From F1-20-MAGs119 sp041164425 (GTDB taxonomy: Bacteria; Actinomycetota; Acidimicrobiia; Acidimicrobiales; Ilumatobacteraceae): a stretch of DNA of 27,216 bases. How positions within the stretch are numbered: the first letter of the stretch is position 1; every line of letters starts with the position of its first letter. The position numbers and the translations under genes were made by a program. The notes beneath the pieces were generated by a model, which saw only the letters and a program-made list of their open reading frames with translations, made no database searches and was not told the origin of the DNA. This document shows, one piece after another, positions 15,101 to 22,532 of this stretch. The DNA lies in contig JBEAPO010000074.1 of NCBI GenBank assembly GCA_041164425.1, positions 1 through 27,216 on the forward strand, read 5' to 3'.

Positions 15101-15934
15101 CTGCACCGCATTTCCGACCGTCGCCTGCTCTTCGTCACGGGAAAGGGAGGCGTCGGAAAGTCGACCGTCGCTGCTGCACTCGCGTTGCTCGCCGCGCAAC
15201 GCGGAAAGCGAACCCTTCTCGTGTCGATGGACGGCAAGAAACCAGTCTCTGTCGAGCATCCGAATCTCGTGACTTTGGTGTATTCCACTGAAGACGCACT
15301 GCGCCAGTACATCCGCCTCTACGTTCGTGTGCCCTTGGTTTCGCGGCTCGGCGTCCTCGCGCAGACGCTCGATTTCGTCGCCGATGCGGCGCCGGGCGTG
15401 AAGGAAATCCTGGCCATCGGCAAGGTTTGTTACGAGGTCCGTGCGAATCAATACGACGTTGTCGTCGTAGATGCGGAGAGCTCGGGTCATATCGCGAGCC
15501 AACTTGCGACGCCGCGCACCATCCGCTCGCTCGCACAGGTCGGCATGCTTCGCGAGCAGACCGATTGGATGATCGACATGCTCTCCGATGCCGACGTCAC
15601 TTCCGCTGTGCTCGTGACGACGCCCGAAGAGAGCCCGGTCGACGAGACGCTCGAACTCGCGGGTCGCATCCGCGACGAGTCAAGGGTCGACGTTCCGTTG
15701 ATCGTCGTGAACCGCATGCCTCCGGCGCCACCGCGCGATGGGGCAACGGTGGCTCCGCGCATTACGGCGACGCTCAACGGTCGCCACCGTGTGGCCACCA
15801 CGCAGGTGGCGCGTCTCAAGGACGTGCCGTCGGCCGAGGTCGTGCTTGTTGCGCGCGAACCGCAAGCGGACGTGAGTGACGTCGTCTACGCAGTCACCCG
15901 GATGCTCGACGAGGAATTCGGTGAGCAGTTGTGA
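15101..15934 (+). CDS. ArsA/Get3-like ATPase, first subunit of a pair
   Basis: This is an ArsA/Get3-family deviant Walker ATPase of 277 residues if it starts at CTG 15101. The P-loop TGKGGVGKST (about residues 13-22) keeps the signature lysine (Lys15) that reaches across the dimer. The usual VDPA loop after the P-loop is replaced by SMDGKKPV, and the switch segment reads VVVDAESSGH. It overlaps the next ATPase gene by GTGA. The pair corresponds to mycobacterial Rv3679/Rv3680 (BagA/BagB), described as a heterodimer related to guided entry of tail-anchored proteins. The alternative start, GTG 14990, would overlap the DUF3107 gene by about 109 bp in a different frame and gives an arginine-rich N-terminus unlike the family. 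Confidence 0.87.
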   Translation: MHRISDRRLLFVTGKGGVGKSTVAAALALLAAQRGKRTLLVSMDGKKPVSVEHPNLVTLVYSTEDALRQYIRLYVRVPLVSRLGVLAQTLDFVADAAPGVKEILAIGKVCYEVRANQYDVVVVDAESSGHIASQLATPRTIRSLAQVGMLREQTDWMIDMLSDADVTSAVLVTTPEESPVDETLELAGRIRDESRVDVPLIVVNRMPPAPPRDGATVAPRITATLNGRHRVATTQVARLKDVPSAEVVLVAREPQADVSDVVYAVTRMLDEEFGEQL

Positions 15935-16956
15935 TCGAGACGCGGGTCATCGTCGTCACCGGTGCGGGTGGTGTGGGTAAGACGACTTATTCCGCGGCGC
16001 TTGCTGCCGCACATGCAGAAACAGAGGGCGAACGCGTCCTGCTCATCACTGTCGATCCCGCGCGACGGCTCGCCTCGTCGATGGGGGTCGTCGCCGAAGG
16101 CAACGAGGTGGTGACCGTCGGCGGGGGAGCGCCGTTCTCCGTTTCGATGCTCGATGCCCGACTCGGCTGGGATGTGCTCGTGCGACGTGTCGCACCGAAT
16201 GAGGCCGTCGCAGATCGTGTCCTCTCGAACGGGCTGTACCGGAACATCACAGGACGATTCGTGAATAGTCACGACTACATCGCCGTCGAGAGACTTTGGG
16301 AAGTAACGCAGTCCGGGCTTTATGACGTCGTCGTCGTCGACACCCCGCCGTCACGCAACGCACTCAGTGTGATAGACGCAGCCGAACGTATGCGGGAGTT
16401 CTTTGCGAGTCGCCTCCTGCGGTGGCTCACCCTGCCCTCCTCCAACCGGCTCGTCGCCGTGACATCGCGGCCTTTCTTTGCGATCGCGGACCGCGTGCTC
16501 GGATCGCGGTTCCTCTCCGACGTATCGGAGTTCTTCGCACTTTTCCGCTTGATGGAGCCGACGTTCACCGCCCATGCCCGCGACGTCGAGAATCTGTTGC
16601 GTGACGAGTCGACGCAGTTTCTCGTCGTGACGACCGCCGAGCCCGCACCTGCGGCCGAGGCGGGTTTCCTGGCCGACGAACTCGTGCGACGTGGTCTGCA
16701 TCTGAGCGGCGTCGTGGTGAACCGGACGATAGATGACGAAACCAGGCGCGAGGCCACCGTACTTGCCGGGGTGACCGGCGATGGCGGTTTGGCCGGCGCC
16801 GTCGACGAGATTCTCTCGACTGTCGAGCGCGAAGACACGTTGTGTCGAGAACTCGCTGTACGCCACGGCTGTCCGGTTCGCCGTGTTGCCGAGTCGCAGC
16901 GCCCCGTGAACGACGTCGCCGGGGTGCGGGGCCTCGCCCGGAATCTGATGCCATAG
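15931..16956 (+). CDS. ArsA/Get3-like ATPase, second subunit of the pair
   Basis: This 341-residue protein starts at GTG 15931, overlapping the preceding stop (GTGA). Its P-loop is TGAGGVGKTT (residues 10-19): the signature lysine position is Ala12, whereas the Walker lysine is kept (Lys17). The family motif VDPARRLASSMG is intact here, as is VVVDTPPSRNALSVIDAAERM. It therefore complements its partner, which has the signature lysine but lacks the VDPA loop, consistent with an obligate asymmetric heterodimer. A helical insertion with hydrophobic patches (about 150-215) could form part of a client groove. The downstream pdtaS begins 31 bp later. Confidence 0.9.
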   Translation: MIETRVIVVTGAGGVGKTTYSAALAAAHAETEGERVLLITVDPARRLASSMGVVAEGNEVVTVGGGAPFSVSMLDARLGWDVLVRRVAPNEAVADRVLSNGLYRNITGRFVNSHDYIAVERLWEVTQSGLYDVVVVDTPPSRNALSVIDAAERMREFFASRLLRWLTLPSSNRLVAVTSRPFFAIADRVLGSRFLSDVSEFFALFRLMEPTFTAHARDVENLLRDESTQFLVVTTAEPAPAAEAGFLADELVRRGLHLSGVVVNRTIDDETRREATVLAGVTGDGGLAGAVDEILSTVEREDTLCRELAVRHGCPVRRVAESQRPVNDVAGVRGLARNLMP

Positions 16957-16987
16957 TCGGGGTGCCGGTCTCGGGCAGACTTCATTC

Positions 16988-18517
16988 ATGGCCACCCTCG
17001 GTGACTTCGCGCGTCAACACACCGGCCTCGGCAAAGAGTCGGTTGGCCACCTTCAGAACCTCGTGTCCGAGTGGGGCATGCTCGCCGATTTCTGCTTCGC
17101 CGACCTTCTGCTGTACCTGCCGACGAAGGCCGACGAGTGGCTGCTCGCGGCACATGTGCGCGCCGCGACCGGCCAAACGCTGTACATCGCCGACTTCGTC
17201 GGCTCGACCGTCGATGACGAACGGCGACGCATCATCGAGTCGTCGTTTCGTAGTGGCGACATCGAAGAGGGTGAGATCTCCATCGACGGTTCCGATGCGG
17301 CTGCAAGAATTCTCGCCATTCCGGTTCGTCACGGTGGTCGGCCGATCGCCGTACTGACGCGCGAGTGGTCGACGCGATCGGGCCGTCAGCCGGGGGAACT
17401 CGAGCGCACTTATCTCGAGATCTTCGGTCGTTTCGCAGGGATGATCCGCGGTGGTCTCTTCCCGTTTCCCGGTCGGGTCGCCGACTCCAGCATTTCGCCT
17501 CGCGTAGGAGACGGTGTCCTTGTCATCGACGAGGAAGGGAAAGTCCGCTACGCGTCGCCGAACGCAGTGTCGGCGCTGCATCGTGTCGGCATCGGCTCGA
17601 ACAGCGTCGGTCAGACGCTTTCCGAACTCGGTTTCACCGATAGTGCGGTGCGTCAGGCCTTCGAACGCGGCGAACCGGTGGTCGAGGAGTTCGACCAGAC
17701 TGCCGAGGTGACGCTCTTGGCACGGTGCATGCCACTCATCGAGGAAGGCGCGGAACGAACCGTCACCGGCGCGGTGCTGTTGTTGCGGGACGTATCCGAG
17801 CTACGCCGGCGCGACAGGTTGATTTTGTCGAAGGATGCGACGATCCGCGAGATCCACCACCGCGTGAAGAACAATCTGCAGACGATTTCGTCGTTGCTCA
17901 GGCTTCAGGTGAGGCGACTCGACTCTCCCGAGGCGAAGGCGGCGATTAACGAGTCCGTGCGTCGTATCCGCACGATCGCACTCGTCCACGAGACGTTGTC
18001 GCGTGAACCGGGTGACGACGTCACATTCAGCGAGATCGTGCGCCCGCTGCTACGTCTCGTCGAAGACAGCCTTCAGTCACCCGACCGCCCCGTCAGCTTC
18101 GTGGTCCACGGCGATGGTGGTCGTGTGCCGGCAACCGTGGCGACACCTCTGTCGGTCGTGCTCACCGAGTTGCTGCAGAATGCCGTCGACCACGGCTTCC
18201 GGGAGGGGCTCACGGGCAAGGGCAGTGTCGCGGTGCAGTTGTCGCACGAAGTCGATGACGACGACCATGTTGTGCTGTGTGTCCGCGTGATCGACAACGG
18301 CGCGGGACTTGCGACCGATTTCGACATCGCAAATGCCACGGGTCTCGGGCTGTCGATTGTTCGCACGCTCGTCACGACCGAACTCGGTGGCACAATCGCA
18401 ATGCGTCGTGCCACGCCCGAAGATCACGTGGTCGACGGTGCGACTCGTGGAGCGTCTGCCAGTGGCGCCGGACCGGGCACTGTCATCGAACTCCGCGTTC
18501 CCCTCTCCCCGGTCTGA
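16988..18517 (+). CDS. pdtaS: PdtaS-type soluble sensor histidine kinase
   Basis: PdtaS is a cytosolic sensor kinase that in mycobacteria phosphorylates the ANTAR RNA-binding regulator PdtaR. This 509-residue protein starts at ATG 16988. It has an N-terminal GAF-like domain (about residues 1-160) and a PAS-like domain (about 170-275). The HisKA_2 phosphoacceptor box is EIHHRVKNNLQTISSLL (His290/His291), and the ATPase domain has the N-box ELLQNAVDHG (Asn398), DNGAG (436-440) and GLGLSIV (452-458). There are no transmembrane helices. No PdtaR partner lies in the window. The stop is 8 bp from the convergent whiB gene, the same pdtaS/whiB1 arrangement as in mycobacteria. It may be co-transcribed with the ArsA-like pair. 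Confidence 0.92.
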   Translation: MATLGDFARQHTGLGKESVGHLQNLVSEWGMLADFCFADLLLYLPTKADEWLLAAHVRAATGQTLYIADFVGSTVDDERRRIIESSFRSGDIEEGEISIDGSDAAARILAIPVRHGGRPIAVLTREWSTRSGRQPGELERTYLEIFGRFAGMIRGGLFPFPGRVADSSISPRVGDGVLVIDEEGKVRYASPNAVSALHRVGIGSNSVGQTLSELGFTDSAVRQAFERGEPVVEEFDQTAEVTLLARCMPLIEEGAERTVTGAVLLLRDVSELRRRDRLILSKDATIREIHHRVKNNLQTISSLLRLQVRRLDSPEAKAAINESVRRIRTIALVHETLSREPGDDVTFSEIVRPLLRLVEDSLQSPDRPVSFVVHGDGGRVPATVATPLSVVLTELLQNAVDHGFREGLTGKGSVAVQLSHEVDDDDHVVLCVRVIDNGAGLATDFDIANATGLGLSIVRTLVTTELGGTIAMRRATPEDHVVDGATRGASASGAGPGTVIELRVPLSPV

Positions 18518-18525
18518 GAGGCGGT

Positions 18526-18828
18526 TCAGCCGGCGTTCTGTGTCGAGCGGTTGCGGGCAGCGATCTGACGGCGCAAGGCGCGGCGCTCATCTTCAGATGT
18601 GCCGCCCCAGACACCCGAATCTTGGTTGGTGTCAATCGCGAACTGCAGACACTCGATCTTCACGGTGCACTGACTGCAAGTTTCCTTTGCCTTGCTGAGT
18701 TGCAAGAGGGCTTGGCCCGTGGAGCCGACCGGAAAGAACAATTCGGGGTCGGTGTCTCGACACACTGCGTGCTGGCGCCACGTGTAATCGGCTGCGCCGA
18801 GGGCGAGACTTGAAGCGAGGATCGTCAC
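18526..18828 (-). CDS. whiB1: WhiB1-like Fe-S transcription factor
   Basis: WhiB proteins carry a nitric-oxide-sensitive [4Fe-4S] cluster and bind the sigma factor to control transcription. This 100-residue protein has four cysteines at 23, 51, 54 and 60 (C-x27-C-x2-C-x5-C), the turn GVWGG at 72-76 and a basic C-terminal tail (RRALRRQIAARNR). The blocks VCRDTDPELFFPVG and DSGVWGGTSEDERRAL closely match WhiB1. GTG 18828 is chosen because AGGAG lies 5 nt upstream; compared with mycobacterial WhiB1 it has about 15 extra N-terminal residues. Its convergent placement against pdtaS repeats the mycobacterial order. The family is certain and the WhiB1 subtype probable. Confidence 0.93.
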   Translation of the reverse strand: MTILASSLALGAADYTWRQHAVCRDTDPELFFPVGSTGQALLQLSKAKETCSQCTVKIECLQFAIDTNQDSGVWGGTSEDERRALRRQIAARNRSTQNAG

Positions 18829-18838
18829 TTCATCTCCT
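18825..18838 (-). promoter_or_regulatory. whiB ribosome binding site with overlapping two-codon ORF
   Basis: On the minus strand AGGAGA (18838-18833) precedes GTG 18828. The same stretch contains ATG AAG TGA (18833-18825), a two-codon ORF whose stop overlaps the whiB start codon. Initiation at that ATG would end at the whiB start. Confidence 0.5.
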
Positions 18839-18872
18839 GGGGGGTTCGGGGCGGCGGGCCGCCAAATGGTTA

Positions 18873-18901
18873 CTGACAGTTGTCGTGGAAGCGAACGTCA
18901 A
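18873..18901 (-). promoter_or_regulatory. Possible whiB promoter (TTGACG -35)
   Basis: On the minus strand TTGACG (18901-18896) is a good -35 match. The hexamer 17 bp downstream, TGTCAG, is a weak -10. The 5' leader of about 40 nt would be GC-rich with a potential small hairpin (GGCGG...CCGCC). The 145-bp gap between whiB and the divergent phosphodiesterase gene is the longest non-coding stretch in the window. Confidence 0.35.
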
Positions 18902-18960
18902 GAGAGCCCTCCGCCACGGCGTCGGTGAAACTACGCCGTCGGATGACGGATGACAAGGGC

Positions 18961-18966
18961 TACGGT
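18961..18966 (+). promoter_or_regulatory. Predicted -10 element of the leaderless phosphodiesterase promoter
   Basis: TACGGT ends 7 nt before GTG 18974, and no Shine-Dalgarno sequence is seen. It supports GTG 18974 as the start over the in-frame ATG at 18950. Confidence 0.5.
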
Positions 18967-18973
18967 GACATTT

Positions 18974-19729
18974 GTGAGCCGAATTTCCGGCCCCTCGGGG
19001 CGAGCCGCGATTCCGTCGGGGCCCGGCAGGGGGTGCGCGGTCGTGGCTCACCGCGGAGCGTCCCGGGCCGAGCGTGAAAACTCCCTCGCCGCCTTCGGCC
19101 GGGCCGCCGAAATGGGGGCCGACGCGGTCGAGCTCGACGTCCGCCGCGCCGCCGACGGTCACCTTGTCGTCCACCACGATGCCCACCTCGCCGACGGTCG
19201 TGCAATCGTGCGAACTTCAACCGTGGAGTTACCGGCCGAGGTTCCGTTGCTCGACACCGCCCTCGACGCGTGCCGAGGCATGTGGGTCAACGTCGAGATC
19301 AAGAACGACCCGAACGACCCCGACTTCGACCGGTCCGACGACATTGCGGTCGAGGTCGCCGCTGCGTTGCACCGACGCGCCGAACCCGAACGTTTTCTCG
19401 TCTCGTCGTTCCGTCGTGAGACGATCGACCGATTTCGCGCTGTGGCGCCGGACATCGCAACCGCCTGGTTGACGCCGGGTGTGGCCGTCGAAGAGATGAC
19501 GACGACATTCGCATCTCTGCGCGATGCGGGCCATGTCGCGGTGCACCCCTGGTTCGGTCTCGTCACCGAACGTCTCGTAACCGAGGCACACGCCCACGGC
19601 CTGATGGTCAACGTTTGGACGTGCGACGAGCCTTCGAAGATGTCCGAACTTCGCGTGTTCGGCGTCGACGGAATCTGCACCAACGTTCCTGACGTCGCGA
19701 TCGCAACGTTGTCCGACCGGTCGGCCTAG
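18974..19729 (+). CDS. Glycerophosphodiester phosphodiesterase (GDPD family)
   Basis: GDPD enzymes hydrolyse deacylated phospholipid head groups to glycerol 3-phosphate and an alcohol. This 251-residue protein has the TIM-barrel catalytic pattern VAHRGAS (His26), ENSLAAF (Glu35-Asn36), VELDVRRAADGHLVV (Glu53, Asp55) and HHDA (His68-Asp69), with NVWTCD near the end of the barrel. The start is GTG 18974, chosen for the -10 element in front; ATG 18950 is the alternative. There is no signal peptide, so it acts in the cytoplasm. It is convergent with a lipid kinase gene, sharing CTAG as both stops. Substrate specificity is not visible. Confidence 0.9.
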   Translation: MSRISGPSGRAAIPSGPGRGCAVVAHRGASRAERENSLAAFGRAAEMGADAVELDVRRAADGHLVVHHDAHLADGRAIVRTSTVELPAEVPLLDTALDACRGMWVNVEIKNDPNDPDFDRSDDIAVEVAAALHRRAEPERFLVSSFRRETIDRFRAVAPDIATAWLTPGVAVEEMTTTFASLRDAGHVAVHPWFGLVTERLVTEAHAHGLMVNVWTCDEPSKMSELRVFGVDGICTNVPDVAIATLSDRSA

Positions 19730-20637
19730 ACAGGCATGACGAGACGCACGGCCTCGGGTACGTGCGTGAAGCGCAGTTCGTTCGTTTCGCCCAGGTAGTC
19801 GCCGTCGAGCTGGTACGGAAAGGGGCGGTCGTCGTCGACGGACAGCGCCTGCACGTTGTCGCGGATGACGAGTTGCTTGTTGTCATGAACACCGCCACGC
19901 ACGAGAGCGCGACCGAGCGACCCGAGAAGTCCCACCGCCGATAGCGATGTGAAGGTGACCACCGTGAGCCCCGCATCAAGATTGGTCTGCGGTGACAGGT
20001 TGAGAGGTTTCTTCCCGAGGAACGTGTACGGGTTGGTGTTCATCACGATCGTGAAAAAGCCTTCGATCGGGGTCGTCTCACCGATGCGCACGCTGAAGTG
20101 CGGTCGCTTCCTGCCGTAGCCGACAGCCCAGGTTTGCAGTGCCGCACCGACGAAGAGCGGGTGGCCGAGGTAGCGCTTCAACGACGCGCGGCGTTCCACG
20201 AGCCTCACCACCGCTGCGTCGTAGCCGACCCCCGTGTGGAAGCAGAAGTAGCGACCGTTGCAGTTGCCGAGGCCGATGGGCTTGATCGATTCGGTCTCGA
20301 GCGCGGTACACAGCTGTTTCACCGCTGCGGCCGGGTCGTTCGGCATGCCGAGGGTGCGGGCAAAGACGTTGGTTGATCCGCCGGGCAGCACGGCAAGGGC
20401 CGTGTCGGAGCCGGCAACGCCGGTGGCGACCTCGTTCAGGGTGCCGTCTCCGCCGAAGGCGACCACGGCGTCGAGACCCCGCCGGGCAGCGTCCTGGGCA
20501 AAGCGGGTGGCGTGGCCGCGGCGGTTAGTTTCCACCACCTGCACGTCGTGGCGGCGGGCGAGTTGCTGGTGGACGACCACCGTGTTGCGCGCTGTGACGG
20601 ATGACGCAAAGGAGTTGACGACCAGAAGCAGTCTCAC
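19726..20637 (-). CDS. Diacylglycerol kinase-like lipid kinase (DAGK catalytic domain)
   Basis: This 303-residue protein belongs to the soluble DgkB/sphingosine kinase-type lipid kinases, which phosphorylate diacylglycerol or a related lipid alcohol. It shows the nucleotide-binding GGDGTLNEVATG (residues 62-73) and PGGSTNVFARTLG (85-97). The C-terminal beta-sandwich contains GVGYDAAVVRLVERR and LDAGLTVVTF, and the end has YQLDGDYLGET. The usual N-terminal NPxSG is replaced by NSFAS. The start is GTG 20637, with TAGCGT nine bases upstream. It may act with the convergent phosphodiesterase in phospholipid recycling; that link is only positional. Confidence 0.9.
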   Translation of the reverse strand: MRLLLVVNSFASSVTARNTVVVHQQLARRHDVQVVETNRRGHATRFAQDAARRGLDAVVAFGGDGTLNEVATGVAGSDTALAVLPGGSTNVFARTLGMPNDPAAAVKQLCTALETESIKPIGLGNCNGRYFCFHTGVGYDAAVVRLVERRASLKRYLGHPLFVGAALQTWAVGYGRKRPHFSVRIGETTPIEGFFTIVMNTNPYTFLGKKPLNLSPQTNLDAGLTVVTFTSLSAVGLLGSLGRALVRGGVHDNKQLVIRDNVQALSVDDDRPFPYQLDGDYLGETNELRFTHVPEAVRLVMPV

Positions 20638-20646
20638 GGCGTTCCC

Positions 20647-20652
20647 ACGCTA
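20647..20652 (-). promoter_or_regulatory. Predicted -10 element of the lipid kinase gene
   Basis: On the minus strand this is TAGCGT, 9 nt before GTG 20637, predicting a leader of zero to three nucleotides. It is the same hexamer as at the sortase and ccmA promoters. Confidence 0.45.
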
Positions 20653-20693
20653 GCAGTGGGGCTTCTCGGTTGGGCGGCAGGCCGACCGAGCGG

Positions 20694-20700
20694 TAACAAT
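20694..20700 (+). promoter_or_regulatory. Predicted -10 region of the etfBA operon
   Basis: TAACAAT ends 9 nt before ATG 20710. No Shine-Dalgarno sequence precedes the ATG, so a very short leader is predicted. Confidence 0.45.
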
Positions 20701-20709
20701 GGTCGTCTT

Positions 20710-21486
20710 ATGAACGTGATCGTCTGTGTGAAACAGATTCCGGACCCCGCCACGCCCGGCGCCCTCGACGGCTCCACCAACACCCTCAAGCGTGACGGCA
20801 AGCTCATCCTCGACGACTCCGACGCATACGGCGTCGAGATGGCACTGCAGCTGGTCGCCGCCGCAGGTGGTGGCGAAGTGAACCTCGTGTCGATGGCTCC
20901 GAACGGTGAGACCGCGGGCATGCGCACCGCGCTCGCGATGGGAGCGGCGAAGGGCGTGCTCGTTTCTGATCCTGCATTGCAGGGCAGCGATGCACTCACT
21001 ACCGCGAAGGTGCTCGCCGCCGCGGTACAGAAGTTGGGCGGTGCCGATCTCGTGATCGCCGCAACCGAGTCTTCCGATGGATACACCGGAACCGTGCCCG
21101 AACAGATGGCCGAGGTACTCGGTCTTCCTTCGGTCACGTTCGCAAAGAAGGTTGCCGTCGATGGCGGCACGTTGCGCGTCGATCGTCAAACCGAAGCCGG
21201 TTACGACGAGGTCGAGTGCCCGTTGCCCGCGCTCATCAGCGTCACTGCGGGTGTCGTCGAGCCGCGCTACCCGAGCTTCAAGGGCATCATGGCCGCGAAG
21301 AGCAAGCCCGTCGACACCGTCACGGCCGCCGACCTCGGTGTGTCGCCCGCGGGTTGGGCCGGAGCGGGCCAGAAGATCTCGAACGTCGCACAGGCTGAGG
21401 CCCGTCAAGCCGGCGAGATCATCGAGGACGACGGCGAGTCGTTCGGCAAGATCGTTGCATTCCTGGAAAACCTGAAAGTGATCTGA
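20710..21486 (+). CDS. etfB: Electron transfer flavoprotein beta subunit
   Basis: EtfB with EtfA accepts electrons from acyl-CoA and other flavin dehydrogenases and passes them on to the respiratory chain. This 258-residue protein starts at ATG 20710 (MNVIVCVKQIPDP, the standard EtfB opening). It carries DDSDAYGVEMALQL, an AMP-binding region with ESSDGYTGTVPEQMAEVLGLPSV, and the recognition loop region ITAGVVEPRYPSFKGIMAAKSKP. An in-frame extension upstream has no supporting start. It is followed by etfA after 10 bp. This is the canonical two-subunit ETF, not the longer bifurcating or FixA type as far as sequence shows. Confidence 0.96.
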   Translation: MNVIVCVKQIPDPATPGALDGSTNTLKRDGKLILDDSDAYGVEMALQLVAAAGGGEVNLVSMAPNGETAGMRTALAMGAAKGVLVSDPALQGSDALTTAKVLAAAVQKLGGADLVIAATESSDGYTGTVPEQMAEVLGLPSVTFAKKVAVDGGTLRVDRQTEAGYDEVECPLPALISVTAGVVEPRYPSFKGIMAAKSKPVDTVTAADLGVSPAGWAGAGQKISNVAQAEARQAGEIIEDDGESFGKIVAFLENLKVI

Positions 21487-21489
21487 GGT
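21485..21489 (+). promoter_or_regulatory. etfA ribosome binding site
   Basis: GAGGT overlaps the etfB stop and lies 7 nt before ATG 21497. As the second gene of the operon, etfA has a Shine-Dalgarno sequence where etfB does not. Confidence 0.6.
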
Positions 21490-21496
21490 CAACAAC

Positions 21497-22462
21497 ATGT
21501 CTGTGAACAACGTCTGGGTATTCGCGCAGATCGCAAACGGTGCGCCGACATCGGCGACTCTGGAACTGCTCACGAAGGCGCGCTCGCTCGCGTCGAACGT
21601 CGTCGTGTTCATCGGCGACGACGCATCGTCGGTCGCTGCCGCTCTGGGTGACTACGGCGCAACGAAGGTGTATTCGACCGGCAATCTTGGGGGCAAGCTC
21701 CCTGGCGTCGCCGTTGCGTCGGCGATGAAGGCAGTGATCGACGGTGGCGACAAGCCCGACCTCGTCCTCTTCCCGCAGAACTACGAGGGCCGCGACGTGA
21801 TGTCGCGCCTGTCGGTGAAGCTCGACAAGACGGTTCTCACCAACAGCATCGACGTCAGCGTCGACGGTGGGTCGGTCAGCGCGACGACACCGATCTTCGG
21901 TGGCAACACGCTCGTCACCACAACCTTCACCGGTGAGGGCCCGTACCTCGTTGCTTTCCGTCCAAAGAGCTTTGCCGCTGAATCGGCGGGTGGCGGCGCA
22001 CCCGAAGTCGTTACGGTCGCCGTGCCCGACCTCGGTGCAACCGGCGCAGCAAAGGTGACCGCGGTCCATGTCGAAGAGACCACGGGCCCGAAGCTTGACG
22101 AAGCCGACATCGTTGTGTCCGGTGGTCGCGGTCTCGGCGAGGCCGACAAGTACGGCCTGGTCGAGGAATTGGCCAAATTGTTGAAAGGCGCCCCTGGCGC
22201 GTCGCGCGCAATCGTCGACGCTGGTTGGGTTCCGTACTCGTACCAGGTCGGCCAGACCGGCAAGGTCGTGAAGCCCAGCGTCTACATCGCTGCTGGCATC
22301 TCGGGTGCGACGCAGCACATGGTCGGCATGAAGGGCTCAAAGAACATCATCGCGGTCAACAAGGACAAGGAAGCGCCGATCTTTGGTATCGCTGACCTCG
22401 GCATCGTCGGTGACGTGCACAAGGTTCTGCCGAAGTTGATCGAAGCCCTGAAGGGCCGCTGA
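21497..22462 (+). CDS. etfA: Electron transfer flavoprotein alpha subunit
   Basis: EtfA holds the FAD of the heterodimeric electron transfer flavoprotein. This 321-residue protein has the N-terminal domain (about 1-195) and the C-terminal FAD-binding domain. The latter shows VSGGRGLGEADKYGLVEEL (about 212-230), SYQVGQTGKVVKPSVYIAAG, GISGATQHMVGMKGS and AVNKDKEAPIF, then ADLGIVGDVHKVLPKL. All expected flavin-contact motifs are present. It forms an operon with etfB and is convergent with an unrecognised gene; the 41-bp gap holds one copy of a 23-bp repeat. Confidence 0.96.
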   Translation: MSVNNVWVFAQIANGAPTSATLELLTKARSLASNVVVFIGDDASSVAAALGDYGATKVYSTGNLGGKLPGVAVASAMKAVIDGGDKPDLVLFPQNYEGRDVMSRLSVKLDKTVLTNSIDVSVDGGSVSATTPIFGGNTLVTTTFTGEGPYLVAFRPKSFAAESAGGGAPEVVTVAVPDLGATGAAKVTAVHVEETTGPKLDEADIVVSGGRGLGEADKYGLVEELAKLLKGAPGASRAIVDAGWVPYSYQVGQTGKVVKPSVYIAAGISGATQHMVGMKGSKNIIAVNKDKEAPIFGIADLGIVGDVHKVLPKLIEALKGR

Positions 22463-22474
22463 CTCTTACGTTTC

Positions 22475-22532
22475 GTCGCGGGCGGTGAACGCCCACGCCG
22501 AACTTATTGGTCGCGGGCGGTGAACGCCCACG
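22475..22532. repeat. Two identical 23-bp direct repeats spanning the 3' end of the 325-residue protein gene
   Basis: Copies lie at 22475-22497 and 22510-22532, a 35-bp period. Each contains a small inverted repeat (GGGCG, five-base loop, CGCCC). The second copy encodes the C-terminal AFTARD of the minus-strand gene ending at 22504; the first copy lies in the gap before etfA's stop. It looks like a duplication of the gene's tail and could also form paired hairpins between the convergent genes, but there is no T-tract. Confidence 0.85.

Noticed and set aside
18829..18973. Possible small gene or RNA in the 145-bp gap upstream of whiB
   Set aside because: No convincing ORF with a start signal and no strong terminator-like structure; the gap is explained by two divergent promoters and the whiB leader.
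20650..21612. A 320-codon open frame on the - strand over etfB
   Set aside because: It is antisense to etfB and crosses the etfB/etfA boundary, and the product has no recognisable domain.
22475..22532. Repeat pair as a CRISPR or terminator
   Set aside because: Only two copies with a 12-bp spacer and one inside a coding region, so not CRISPR. The 5-bp stems lack a following T-tract, so an intrinsic terminator is not supported.
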